A stretch of DNA of 64,000 nucleotides, taken from the NCBI GenBank assembly GCA_034440575.1, contig JAOTOL010001662.1:3263501-3327500 (forward strand), in the 5' to 3' direction. Under the pieces are notes generated by a model. It was not told the origin of the DNA. It searched no databases and saw only the letters and a list, made by a program, of their open reading frames with translations. Of this stretch, positions 10,426 to 21,224 are shown piece after piece (positions within the stretch are counted from its first letter, which is position 1; every line of letters begins with the position of its first letter). The position numbers and the translations under genes are program-made. This DNA comes from Imbricaverruca yamaguchii. Taxonomy: Eukaryota > Arthropoda > Thecostraca > Neoverrucidae.

Positions 10426-11336
10426 TCCGACGTCCTTATCTCACCAATAAAAAGGCAATCCAAGATTAGGTAAGCGAACACAAAACAATTGGGATGTTGA
10501 AGTTAAGCCTTCCCGGCATGCAAAGATGACATTGATTCAACACAATGACATTAATGTTAAAGTGCGGTGATATCAGTGCAGACGGCCAACACACCAGAAT
10601 GGACGCAGGGTTCTCGCAAGTGGAGGGATTCCATTTTACGAACCGGAGGATTAGCGAATTAAACATTAATATACACTTTCACTCAGATTTTCACGTGCTT
10701 TTTCTCGGATTGATGTCTAACTGATGAAGACCGCGCAAAATAGGCCCATTTGTATTCACTTTTTAAAATTTGCTGAATATGGGCCTTGCGTGATCAACAT
10801 GATATGCAACATTTTAGATATAATAAAGCAATGCGAAATTGTACGATCAGTGGAACACCCATAAGAACCCACGCGAGCACTCGAAGATTTCCCTGTGGAG
10901 CCTCTGGTTGTATGTTCCCTGTATATTCCGAAAGAGACTCAATGGGACCGCCAAAGGGACTGCAGAGACTGCCCGAATGTGCCTTGTGTTGTACTCATAG
11001 GAACCTCTGTAGAGTCATTGCGGATATCTCCGTCGAGCTACGGCTCGAGTGCGGCCAATCGGGGAGTTGATTGTGGACATGAAGTGCCACTCTCATTTCT
11101 TTCAGGGACAGGCACACGTTATTTTAAATCAATTCCATGTAGAGACAACGAAAACTCCTTCGCATGCTTTTCGAACGCCTTCCGAAGTGTCGCAGGGCGA
11201 GAGGTAACATTCTTCTCAGCCGGCCTTGGCTCATCTCCAGAGAGCAGTGATTTCACCACAAATTCGAGTACTAGTCGCTAACAAACTGACATGTGGACTG
11301 ACCGAATGTCAACTTGGGAAAAAGGGTGCAGCTCAC

Positions 11337-11554
11337 CTTGAAATAGTCCATCTGGGCGGTCCCTCGCAGTATGCCCATCTTGTACGTGCCATCGACTAAC
11401 AGGCCTTCGACGTCTTTAAAGGGCAGCACCAGCGTTTGCACCGCCAGGAACGACACCAGCATGGCCGAGTAGGAGGCGAACACCGTCACCATGCAGATGT
11501 GGAACAGCCAGAAGAAGAATCGAGTGCCCAGACCATCGGGCAGGTCCTCGGCGC
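11337..11554 (-). CDS. Ionotropic receptor (IR), exon encoding the main channel helix and start of S2
   Basis: The exon starts after the acceptor TTCGGCAG, taking one G from exon 16086-16318 to complete a Gly codon. It encodes 72 residues and ends in phase 0 at AAG|GTGAGC. The first half holds the inner pore helix and the signature SYSAMLVSFLAV, the IR version of the SYTANLAAFL motif that lines iGluR channels. S2 then begins: LVLPFKDVEGLL, followed by GILRGTAQMDYFK. The Thr of RGT sits where iGluRs have the conserved ligand-contact Thr. This exon alone identifies the family. Confidence 0.92.
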
Positions 11555-12290
11555 CTGCCGAACAGTCCATGAGTTAAAAATAGACGCCTCTGATAGCAGC
11601 CATGCCACTCTGCAGCCGAGTAAATGCGTCCGCTGTGAAAACGGCACCTGGTGCTGTTGCGGTGGAGCGGTTCCTGTTGTATGCAATTGTTCTAAGAAGC
11701 TAAATTGTTCCTTTGTAGTGATTAAATTACCATTAATGCAGGAAACTGGCCGCTCATCCTCATGCATACGGATGAGGTGTGAAGAAGTGTACAAGGTAGA
11801 GGTTGTAATTAAAGGTTAAAAATTAACGCTTAGCCAAGTGACTAAGAAAAAATGTTAGGAATCTTCCAAACATTGGTAGAAATAAAGCCTCTCTTCCCAT
11901 ATTCATCCGCATGGTCATGGTCATGGTCCGCAGTGTCCAGGAGAGGTCTGAAGTCTGGTCAGTCTGGTCTGAAGGGCAGACAGTTACTCGCCCTGACAGG
12001 TGGAATGATCTGTGCCCCTGTGGCGCTGGCACTTAAAAGATCGAAAGCGCCTCCAGTTGATTTTCTGAATTTAGCATCTTCAGTACTTCGCTATACGTGG
12101 TTGTAATTGCAGTACGTTTGATAACTTTATTTATATCACAATCAAATCAATGTTTGCAGCAATATTCTCAATCGCCGATAGTCCAATATGACATGCTGCT
12201 TCCTCAAGGGTGGAATTATCAACATGTCATCATATATTAGGGCTCCCAGTGGAAATCCATCAGTTAGAGGTTAGGCCAGCAGGTTAGAAC
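11555..12290. other. IR intron, no additional feature
   Basis: Intron sequence between the channel exon and the LTR-like insertion. Nothing further recognised. Confidence 0.45.
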
Positions 12291-15200
12291 TGTAACAGAG
12301 TTGCTAGATACGTAACGTACTGTTTTAATCATATAATATCTAACTATCGGTCGCCGTGACCCGGAAAATCTCTACAACTTGGGAGATTTGAGAATTTGAG
12401 AAACATATCGTGTTGAATTTATCCCCGGAAAACCCTATATCTGATGTGTTCATGAACTGGGATGAAACAAGTAAATGCCTGAAATTGCCAATAATTCAGG
12501 ATTGAATCTAATCATGGTGCCTGAGTCAAAGCAGGTAGCCATCGTTGATAGCAGCAACTGCTGTCACAAGCTGACTGCTGTACCAGAGGAAGCTGTAGGC
12601 TTGAATGAAAATTCACCACTGCAGCTGTCTTCACATCTAAAGCCTGCTCAGCCAGTAAACCGTGAGTCCGGGCATTCCTGAAATCCTGCCAAAACACCTG
12701 TTTGAATTTTGGCCACTACTAGAACAGTATTTTATAATTTTATAATATCATTTTGACGTCTGCTGATCTTCGTATGTCGTGCTTGTAACTTATTGTGTGG
12801 ACTCTGATGTCTAATTGAAACATAATTAGTGAAGCTTAATATTTGTGAGAACGATTTTGGAAAATTGTTGCTTCATTAAATACAAATAATTTTATAAAAT
12901 TATTACTTGATTAAATAAGTTGAATCCCAGCCAACAACAGTTATTATTTAAATATGACTTGAGATATGACCTGATGGTTTGAGGAAAAAATAAAACAATT
13001 CTTCAGTGAGTTACAATTAATTTTGTGAGTTCTTCAATTAATTTAGATGGAAAAATAGGTTAACTTAGAGTGATATAAAATTGTTCAAGTGAAGTTTACA
13101 TGGAACTGTAATATTATTTGGAACACCGATGCACTTGTAAAATAGATGGCACCTACTTAGAAAAATAATTTAATGATAGGAATAGATAAGAATTAAATAG
13201 ACAGCTATATAAAAATATTTTTGGACTTTAGAAATTCGCCTTGAAGGAAACTTCATAGTCTAGAATTGATTGTCCTTTTCGAGAGTATTTAGTTGAAGAA
13301 CTTTTATTTGAGGAAAATATAATTATTGCCAGTGGGAGGGCATAATTAATTTTCATTGGGTGACACATGTACCCAGATGAAAGAAAATTATTGGGACTAC
13401 GATTACATCTACATGTCTGTTTGTGTGTATGTATGTTGGATACGGTGCAAGATGAGTTGATATACTTGAGCATCAAGAGGCTGCTGGACTAGTAGGTCAC
13501 AGCCTGTACGGATTTCGGTGCAAGAATGGTTGATTAACCTGAGCACTAAGAAGCTACTTGGCTAGTGGGTCACTTAGCTTGGGTTAAGCCGTTGCTTGAG
13601 CTCCTGGGAGAGCTCAGACTGAAGCTTGATTAGCCTCTCGGTACTGTCGAGACCTGAGTGTCCAATGACAGAGCAATGTCGTGCTGAGCCACGTTGTTCG
13701 GTGAAACACCCGAACGAGAATGTGAGTAGTGTGCTCTGAGTAGATTGTGTCTGGTAATCGTTCCCATTGCTCACATTTTTGCATCTTTTTGATGAACCCT
13801 GACTGTCCAGGTTATATAATGAGCTTTTGTTTGGAGTGTACTTGTTTTTAGTTGACAGTGCGGACGGATGCAGTGACGCCACCTATACGGGAACACCGAA
13901 TCGCCGGTAGCACCATCAAAGGTGTGAATAACGTAGCGTAAGTACAGCCACCTGACATAAAAAAGTAGGTCTTATGTGGTGCCACCCATCGGAACTTCAG
14001 AATAACTCGATGCCAGTGGCGCCTCCTATATAGACCAGCGACGCAATGCATGTGGTGCCACATAACATGGAAAGCTAGAATGGATTGAGAGATGTTTGCA
14101 TGTGAGCTGCTGTTTTAGAAGTTGATGTGGATGTTTAGAGCTGTTGTATGATTGAAGTTGATGTCTTGTAGAATGCATGGAAATATTGATTCGGCTGACA
14201 TGTGTCTACTTGGATGTATGAATGTTAGTGATTGAGTCTGTGACTGTAGTTATATCTGAGGTTCTTCTGTTCGTTGAAACTTGCAAAGGTGTTGTGTTAA
14301 TTTTGTTTAGTGGCTAAAATGAACACTTAATCCTGGATGTCCGCCCCTGCGAACCGTTTAGTTACCTTTACCTATCCCCTTTTTACCTACAGCAAGTTAC
14401 CCATTCCTGTCTTACCACCCGGTGAAGAGAGAAGCTGACTTCATCTGATGAACAAGAGATAGTGCCGGACTAACTTGAGTTGGACGTGTCAGTCCGGTTC
14501 GAATCGTCACTACTGACTAATCTGCCACAGATAGCTGACCGCGATCGAGACGGAGCTGATTTCAGCACCGCTGGCGACTCCGACTAGTGGGACTGACCAC
14601 ACCACTGGTCATACAGAGCTGCGCTTCAGGGCTGCGCTTGCTCACTACTGGCGCTGTCCGAGGTGTACTCCCATGGCACCCCATGGACCAGGCTGCCAGC
14701 GTCTGGCCGCATGGTGCTCTTGAGAACTGAAGCGGTAGCTACTCGAGTGATGCCCCCGAGGCATACTGAGGTGGGCAGGCAGACGCCTTGCCTTACCTGT
14801 CACATCGTGGACAGAATCTTCAGTGAACATCGAACGCTATGGTGATTCGGCACTTCTTCTTCGAATATTCGGCGGAACTTGAACTCTATTGCATTGGCTT
14901 TGAATGTGTTGGTTTCGGATGTGCATTGTTGCTTGTCCATGACATGCGTAGGATTCTAGGTGCTGTTAACTGTAACCCTTATTGATTGGTTGTTTGTATT
15001 GGACTCTGAGTGATTGTGAATACTTGGGAAATGAATGTGAATGGCCGTGATTTGTCTAGTGGATCCCATAATTGGTCTGTGGACTCAATGAGAGATTGTT
15101 CGGCCTCGATGTTGTGTTGTAACAGAGTTGCTAGATACGTACTGTTTTAATCATATAATATCTAACTGTGGGTGCTGTGACCCCGTAAATCAGTCGACCT

Positions 15201-15919
15201 ACCATGCCCGGCTCATGTCACGCCCGTACATGTCCGTCCGGCGCCGGCGACGCGGTCACCGGCCCTCGTCGGAACCGAGTCAGCATTGCCGGGCCGACGC
15301 CCGGCTCCTGTGACCTGTACCGGCCTTCCGGCCGTGTCTGAGCCAGGGCTGTGGCCAGACCCCCGCAGTGAGACGTGTCTCCTGGCGTGTGGCCAAGGGC
15401 GGTGGCCCTGAGAAGCTATATAGCCGCCGAGCGAGACGGATCGCTCTCTCTCTTTTTGGACCTCACCTGACCCTGTCTCTGTCGCTCACTCTGCGTGGAC
15501 GCCGCAGGGCGGCTGGGTGTGGTCAGCCGCCCCGGGCTGACTACTGCAGGTATGTCTGGTACTAACTGTTTGTAAATGCTGTATAACTGGCGAGATGTAA
15601 GCTTGTAAGACGGGAGTAGTATGTTTGAAGATCGATCTGTGTACAAGTTGGAGATTGTGTGTGAACGTTGCTTACAAGAGATTGAGATGATATCAGACTG
15701 AGTTTATATGAAGACCTGGATGCAGATATGTGTGAGACGGCTCAGAGCTCAGAGATGTGAGATCAGAGCTATGAAATTGGAAGCTGCGAGCTGGTGAAAT
15801 AATTATACCGGGGTTATCGTAACGCTGAGGTCCATAGTCTATCACGTGCCTATAGAAGTTTACGTCAGACAAAGTGGGGAAATGTCTGAGAAAGCTCTGG
15901 GGAGCAAAACTTCCCTACA
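12291..15919 (+). mobile_element. Probable LTR retrotransposon remnant without coding capacity, inside an IR intron
   Basis: Both ends carry the same sequence: TGTAACAGAGTTGCTAGATA begins at 12291 and again at 15118, and each copy continues for about 80 bases with few differences. The right copy extends to 15919 and ends CTACA. The bases GAAC lie directly outside both ends (12287-12290 and 15920-15923), consistent with a 4-bp target-site duplication. No gag or pol domain is visible between the ends. The left LTR appears internally deleted, to about 86 bp if it ends at 12376. A non-autonomous (LARD/TRIM-like) or decayed Ty3-type element fits best. Confidence 0.5.
15118..15919 (+). repeat. Full-length LTR-like sequence
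   Basis: It begins TGTAACA and ends CTACA, consistent with TG...CA LTR ends. It contains a TATATA box (15417-15422), then a CT-rich stretch and a GC-rich region as in an R/U5 segment. The downstream half (from about 15380) is clearly homologous to the arms of the palindrome at 30407-31924: TGGCGTGT-GCCAAGGGCGG, the TATATAG box, and GATGTAAGCTTGTAAGA-GGGAGT are shared. The upstream U3-like part differs between the two, as usual between related LTR families. Confidence 0.6.
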
Positions 15920-16085
15920 GAACTGCCCACCATTGACCTAAGATCATCTTCAGTACTATTTATCTTGTTGGCTTCTTTTCACCAACCATGTGAGTGACCA
16001 TCCCAGCCAAGGTCGCCGCGCTGATCCACCAGCAATGACAAGGAGCCCATGCGCACCGATATCCAACAGTGATCCCACAGCTCAC

Positions 16086-16318
16086 CCTGCTGACAGAGTG
16101 CGGCGTAGAAGTGCAGGAGGCTGTCCCTCCAGCTGAAGTTGCCCTCCTTGACAACCCTGATGCCGGCTCGCCGCTCCACGCAGTACATGCCGGCCATAAT
16201 GGTGCTGCCCAGCACAACCGTGATGACCAGCGTCAGCCACAGCGGGGTGTTGAACACGTCTAGGTAGGTGTTCCAGTTGACGTCCAGACCCGACGGCTTC
16301 TTGATGAACATCCGCAGT
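16086..16318 (-). CDS. Ionotropic receptor (IR), exon encoding M1 helix and pore loop
   Basis: The exon begins after GACCATGCAG and takes two bases from exon 18138-18314 to form an Arg codon. It encodes 77 residues and leaves one base at CAGG|GTGAGC. It reads through FIKKPSGLDVNWNTYLDVF (end of the first S1 half), then a hydrophobic helix (PLWLTLVITVVLGSTIMAG, M1), a short basic loop, and the pore segment NFSWRDSLLHFYAALCQQG. The D-S-L-L-x-x-Y-A-x-L-C-Q-Q-G pattern is the usual pore region of IRs, including the conserved QQG. Confidence 0.92.
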
Positions 16319-17060
16319 CTGCATGGTCAGGTCTTGGTTACTGCCACAGTCTGGAGGGCCAGGTCCAGGTCATTTCTACAGTCTGGAGGGTCAGGGTAAC
16401 CGCCACAAACTGAAGGCCAGGTTCGAGTCATTGCCACGGCCTAGATAATCAGGAACAGGTCACTCACGGCATGGGGGTCAGGGCTGGGTTGCTGCCGCCG
16501 TCTGGAGAGTCGGGGGAAGGTCACTGCCACCGTCTGGAGAGTCAGGGTAAGATCACTGCCACATTCTGGAGAGTCAGGGTATGATCACTGCCACATTCCG
16601 TAGAGACAGGGTAAGATCACTGCTACGCTCTGGACAGTTAGGGTAAGATCACTTAAATTTTGGAGGGACAGGGTAAGATCACTGCTAGATTATGGAGGGT
16701 CGGGGTAAGAACACTGCTGCATTTTGGTAGGTCTGGGTAAGATCGCTGCTACCTTCTGGGCAATCAGGGAAAAATAAGTGTGGAGTGTCAGGTTCAGGTC
16801 ACCGCCATATTATGGAGGGTTGGGACCTACATTCTGGAGGGTCAGGTCACTGCTACAGCCTCGATGGTTCGGACCGGGTCACTGCTACATTCGGTAGAGT
16901 CACGGCTGGTTCACTGTTACATTCTGTATGGTCAGGGCTGGGTCATTGTTACATTTTGGAGGGTTGTAGCCGGGTCACTGATACAGTCTGCAGAGTCAGA
17001 GCCGGGCTAATGCTGCAATCTCTAAGAGTCAGGACCAGGCCATTGCTACCGAATGGAGAC
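16319..17060 (-). repeat. ~32-bp minisatellite derived from the splice acceptor of the M1/pore exon
   Basis: The functional junction reads CTGACCATGCAG|ACTGCGG on the minus strand. The intron immediately upstream is filled for about 740 bp with units of the form CTGACCCTCCAGACTGTGGC followed by AGTGATCTTACC, i.e. the same acceptor plus the first exon bases plus a spacer. The period is roughly 31-40 bp and units become more diverged away from the exon. Many units retain CAG at the acceptor position. Confidence 0.8.
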
Positions 17061-17639
17061 GCAACGCCGGGTTACTGCTTCGTCTGTCACTGCTACTGAA
17101 ACGCGCCCAATATTCTCGGAATGAGCACGAACACGTCCTTGTGAGTTCAGCTTTGTGTATTTTGCCTTACGGAATCGTGGCATTACTGTCCGTGTACGAT
17201 TTGATATTCGGTCATGTTTTCAAGTTGTAAGGCTATTACTGGATGATGTTATCGGCCGTATTATATTAACGTTATGAGTAGCGCTTAAAGTTCCGCTGAC
17301 CTGATTTCTTATATTTAATATCACGTTTATCCCGGGCTCTAGAAGAATGTTTATCCCGACACTTCTAATGAGCTTTCGATTGCAGTTTTTTTAAGATTAG
17401 ACAGACCTGTCTAATCTATCTAATAAGATAGATTATCTAATCAGAATATCTAATCAGAATCACCTGTGATTCAGAAATCACTATGGGGGAGGAAGAAGGG
17501 TGGGCACCAGCCCCACGGATGGCTATGTTCTCCATTTGACGCCGTGCAATCCCTTAAGCATTTTCTCGAACCGGTTGCTCGACGCTGATATCATATTGAT
17601 GCGCAGGACACTTGTTCACGAATTGAATGTGGTTCGCAG

Positions 17640-18140
17640 CAAAGCTCAGTGACCTGATCCATTACAAGGTAATCGGTTCAATAAACCGATGTGTTTGGTG
17701 AGCGACTCCCTGACCCGACCAAGTGCAGGGAAATCGGTTGATTGTCATGACGTGGTGAACAATTACCGGTTCACTAGTCCTATGTGCGCAGGGCAATCAG
17801 CCCATTGACCAAAAGTGTTCCAGATTAATCAGTTTAATGACAATTTATTTTGAAGGATTGAATGGGAGGTACAGCTTAAAAAAATTATGTGTTCCAGTCG
17901 TCCATTGATTTCACGTTGTGCCCAGTATTCGGTCCAATGACCTGGTGCAGAAATGTTGAGTATTCAGTCCAGTGACCTGATGTGTTGTAGAGTACCCGGT
18001 ACACCGATGTGACGTATTGCAGGGCACTCGGCCTGTTGACATGATGTGTTGCAGGGTATTTGGTCCACTAACCTGCTGTGTTCCAGGATACTCAGTGCAC
18101 TGACCTGACGCATTGCAGAGTACTCGGATCCACTGACCTG
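17640..18140 (-). repeat. ~33-bp minisatellite derived from the splice donor of the S1 exon
   Basis: On the minus strand the exon ends CTGCAACACATCAG|GTCAGT. Copies of this string, including the donor, recur downstream at about 33-36-bp spacing. Recognisable cores on the plus strand (ACTGACCTGATGTGTTGCAG and variants) lie near 18131, 18099, 18067, 18036, 18005, 17972 and 17936, with weaker copies to about 17640. Several copies retain a GT donor. Confidence 0.8.
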
Positions 18141-18314
18141 ATGTGTTGCAGGCCGGTGGAATAGTCGATGACCGACAATCGCGCGTCAGTGATTGACAGG
18201 TCAGTGACCGACACGTCGACCTCCTTCCGGTCCAGCATGCCCACCACCCCCGTCCAGGAGTTGTTGGGCTGCATATTGCCCCACTGACCGTCGATGCTGT
18301 ACGTTACTCGATAT
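18138..18314 (-). CDS. Ionotropic receptor (IR), exon encoding ligand-binding lobe S1
   Basis: This is the first exon found of the main IR gene. It is bounded by an acceptor (CTTATGCTCCGGCAG) and the donor GTCAGT, and has 58 full codons in phase with the next exon. It reads YRVTYSIDGQWG, NNSWTGVVGMLDRKEVDVS, and SITDARLSVIDYSTGLQ. The W-x-G-V-V-G-x-L, E-x-D and T-x-x-R-x-x-V-I-D-Y elements are the S1 core of IRs and iGluRs. The Arg of DAR sits at the position of the iGluR Arg that binds the ligand alpha-carboxylate, so this receptor keeps that residue, as do S2 Thr and an acidic AFLD. Upstream exons (amino-terminal region and first S1 strand) must exist but were not located. Confidence 0.9.
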
Positions 18315-18562
18315 CTGCCGGAGCATAAGGCAGGTGTTGAGACCTTATGTATAAAACTGCTGTAGAGTGCATGTATGACCGATTAAATCATGGACAGGAA
18401 AGGTTCACCATGCGTGGACCATGCGGCTGTACTGTGTTGTGCGAGGAACAATGTACTCAGTGAAACGGCATTAACGCAATTCCGATGGGATCTAAAAGCT
18501 CGTCCATCTCGTGTGACGAAACTCGTTAGTCTCTCTATGAAACTAAAAGTGAATCCTCTTGC

Positions 18563-18611
<49 letters not shown>

Positions 18612-19679
18612 CATGAGCACAAATGCGAAAACAGAGTGTAAAAGTGACTTAGATAACTTGATCTTTGTCGAAAAGCATGTCTCAACGAGCATTACTTCCA
18701 TGAGTGCGCATTTACATCAACTGACATTCGCAAGGTTGTTGCTACACACTGCTACATAAGCTCACTGAAACATTGCATGCTACACAGACTCGGGGAAGGC
18801 ATACCGGGACACTTACCAGGGCAGCTTAAAAACGTGTAGGTAAGTCGTCGAAGAGCAATTACGTGGATTGGTTGCGGCCGTATGCTTCTTTGGCACTCGT
18901 GGGGCCGATAAAGCAAAACAAAAACAAGAAGCAATACAAACTAATTAGCTGGCGATGGTTTATAGTAAGGGGACGCAGGCCCTAAATATGATGATAGATT
19001 ATTCTTTTTTCATCCGCGATCAGCAACATGCACTTTAGCCAACGATGCACGGTTTCTGCAAAATGCATCCACGTCCAGGAAGTGCAGCAAGTCACAGGTA
19101 CTTGCTTCAAGGGCATCACGCCTAGGCAACGTTATAACGCTATGGCAACATTAACCTCGATAGGGTGTCGACTTGATCGTGCATGCCACCATTTAATAAA
19201 ATTGTTTTATGAAACTGTCTGTTTTAGGGGTATTTAGAAATGGCGCAGTCACGGAAGTAAATCATTCTGGAGCGAGAGCGTTGAACTCTCAAATGAACCT
19301 CAAACCCCGGCTGTACCCCCGCGTTGGTACTCGGAATTTCATGTAACTGAGTATGTATGTTGGGACTTACGTATAACTGGAACGTCTTTTCAACATAAGC
19401 GGCGATATAGCCGGTGCAAGGGGCGTATCCTCACAACTCTGCGTGTTTATGACACAACCCAGTTGTGGCTTGTCGTTGCTACGCAACACAAAAACTTCAT
19501 GAGTAATCACAAAATGTAGAAGCAGTGTTGAATTTTTCTCAATTCGTTATTGTTCGGGTACCAAATTTTAGACATTTAGAGGAAACATACATTTTCGCTC
19601 CCGGCCATGCTCTATGGTAATGTAAAAATATACAGAATTCAGTTCCATACTGATTACGGGCAAGATACAGGGGGAACCA
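18315..19679. other. Presumed 5' intron of the IR gene, with a (TA)n microsatellite
   Basis: No further phased IR exon was found. A pure TA run occupies 18566-18611. A donor-like GTAAGT follows a short open segment near 18790-18900 on the minus strand, but its phase does not match the next exon. Confidence 0.4.
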
Positions 19680-19985
19680 GTAGCTCAGTTAGCACCGGTA
19701 ACTGAGTTGGTTGGAGCGCTGGCCTGCACTGGTATCCCCTGTCCTGGCAACACAGGGTTCAAGTCGCTTCACGCGCTCGGACTTGCCCCCAGCTGAGAGG
19801 GTCAGTTGGCAGCTGGCCCGATAAGGCCGGGGACGAGCTACCGAGCGGCCACGTTGGTGCATTGAAGTCACGTTAAACTTTCGGTCCAAAATTCTACCGT
19901 TGAACTGGAATTCATGGATCGGGTGGCGGAGCCAGAATTCACGCAACAAGCTCTGCCTAGCAATAGAGCCCTGGTTCATAAATCC
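19680..19985 (+). mobile_element. tRNA-related SINE candidate
   Basis: GTAGCTCAGTTAGCACCGG resembles a box A, and GGTTCAAGTCG about 60-70 nt further on resembles a box B. The insert between them is too long and does not form an anticodon arm. A GC-rich non-coding body follows. I interpret it as a tRNA-derived SINE. Confidence 0.4.
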
Positions 19986-21224
19986 GCCCCACCAATAACT
20001 CGGATTATATTATTTATCTTTAAAAACATAGGTGTATGTCCCTTCCCAGGGGCGGTCCGCTCAGTGGGGAATTAAGGCCGTTCCTCACCAGAATATAAGT
20101 GGAATTAATTTTTCATACATGATTTTCGTGCATAACATTATTTTTGTCTGCTAGAAAGTAGCAAAATTGAAGGATTTGGGGGATACAGATGAATACGTTG
20201 CTTGTGTTACTCAGGAAAATAATATTCAGAGTTGCATGCTATGTTTTGAACCGCTGTTTAACTGATATGGAGCACGCATCAAAAGGCGTGCCTCTGACAG
20301 ATATCTCCATATCTAGCGCTTTAGTTTCGCATCCAACATTTCTGTCTATGCCATATGCGATTTACGAGAGGTGACAAATGCTAGGAACGGACCCCACCTA
20401 AGAAGTATATTACAAATCAGTGTACTGTTAAACTGAACTTTGGCGTGTTTATTCCGCTCTATAATTGCCATGCATTCAGTAGCGGATAAGGGTGGAGGGA
20501 TAGTGCGCATCGTATCTACGGCTCGCCAATGTACACTGAAAACATTTTTACCTGAGGACTGCGAATTTTCACGACCAGTGCGAATACGATGTGTATGGTT
20601 ACGCGTCATGAGCGTATTCATGATCCCGGGTAAAATGATCACTTACTCTTACTTACTCGCCGTTCTCCAAGTAATCCGCAGTTCAATACAATATGCCAAT
20701 GTCACACGAGCTCACTACCCGCCCCATCCGAGTAAAGCATCCACCCGGCAAGAACGTTCCAAAATATCCGTTGTCAACGATATCGTGTACTCGCCAGCGC
20801 AAGTATCTATCCGAGTACGTACTCTCTGGTGTTGGGTACTTGAAAGGCGCAGGTAGAGACAGATTATGCACGATTATTGAGCCTGTTGTAGAATGTTGTA
20901 TTGTTCATCGTGTTTTAAACCTGCAATGCGGCCGCCATGTTTATTTTTCCCCATTGCCGGCCGTTAAGAAGCGGTGTGTTGGAGGGCCAAACGTTTCCGC
21001 ACTAAGTGAAGATACGCTGAGACCTGATCGTACGGTGTGAGCGGTGTGGTCATGTTATACTATTATGGGAATTAGTAACATGAAGCTGATTATTTGTTAT
21101 TTATTAAATTTAATAGTATTTGTTCAATTAATCGATGTTGCAGGAGTGCATCCAGGAGGTGAGCAGCAATGACCCAAATCACTGCTCATATGTTTTCGTG
21201 CCGAAACTGTATTTTCGGGTCTAC
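19986..21224. other. Intergenic or intronic DNA, no gene recognised
   Basis: Open frames on both strands here are short and show no domain features. Confidence 0.35.

Noticed and set aside
18752..18934. Upstream S1 exon of the IR ending TYTFLSCPG at a GTAAGT donor
   Set aside because: The donor leaves one base while exon 18138-18314 needs two, and the rest of the segment lacks IR features.
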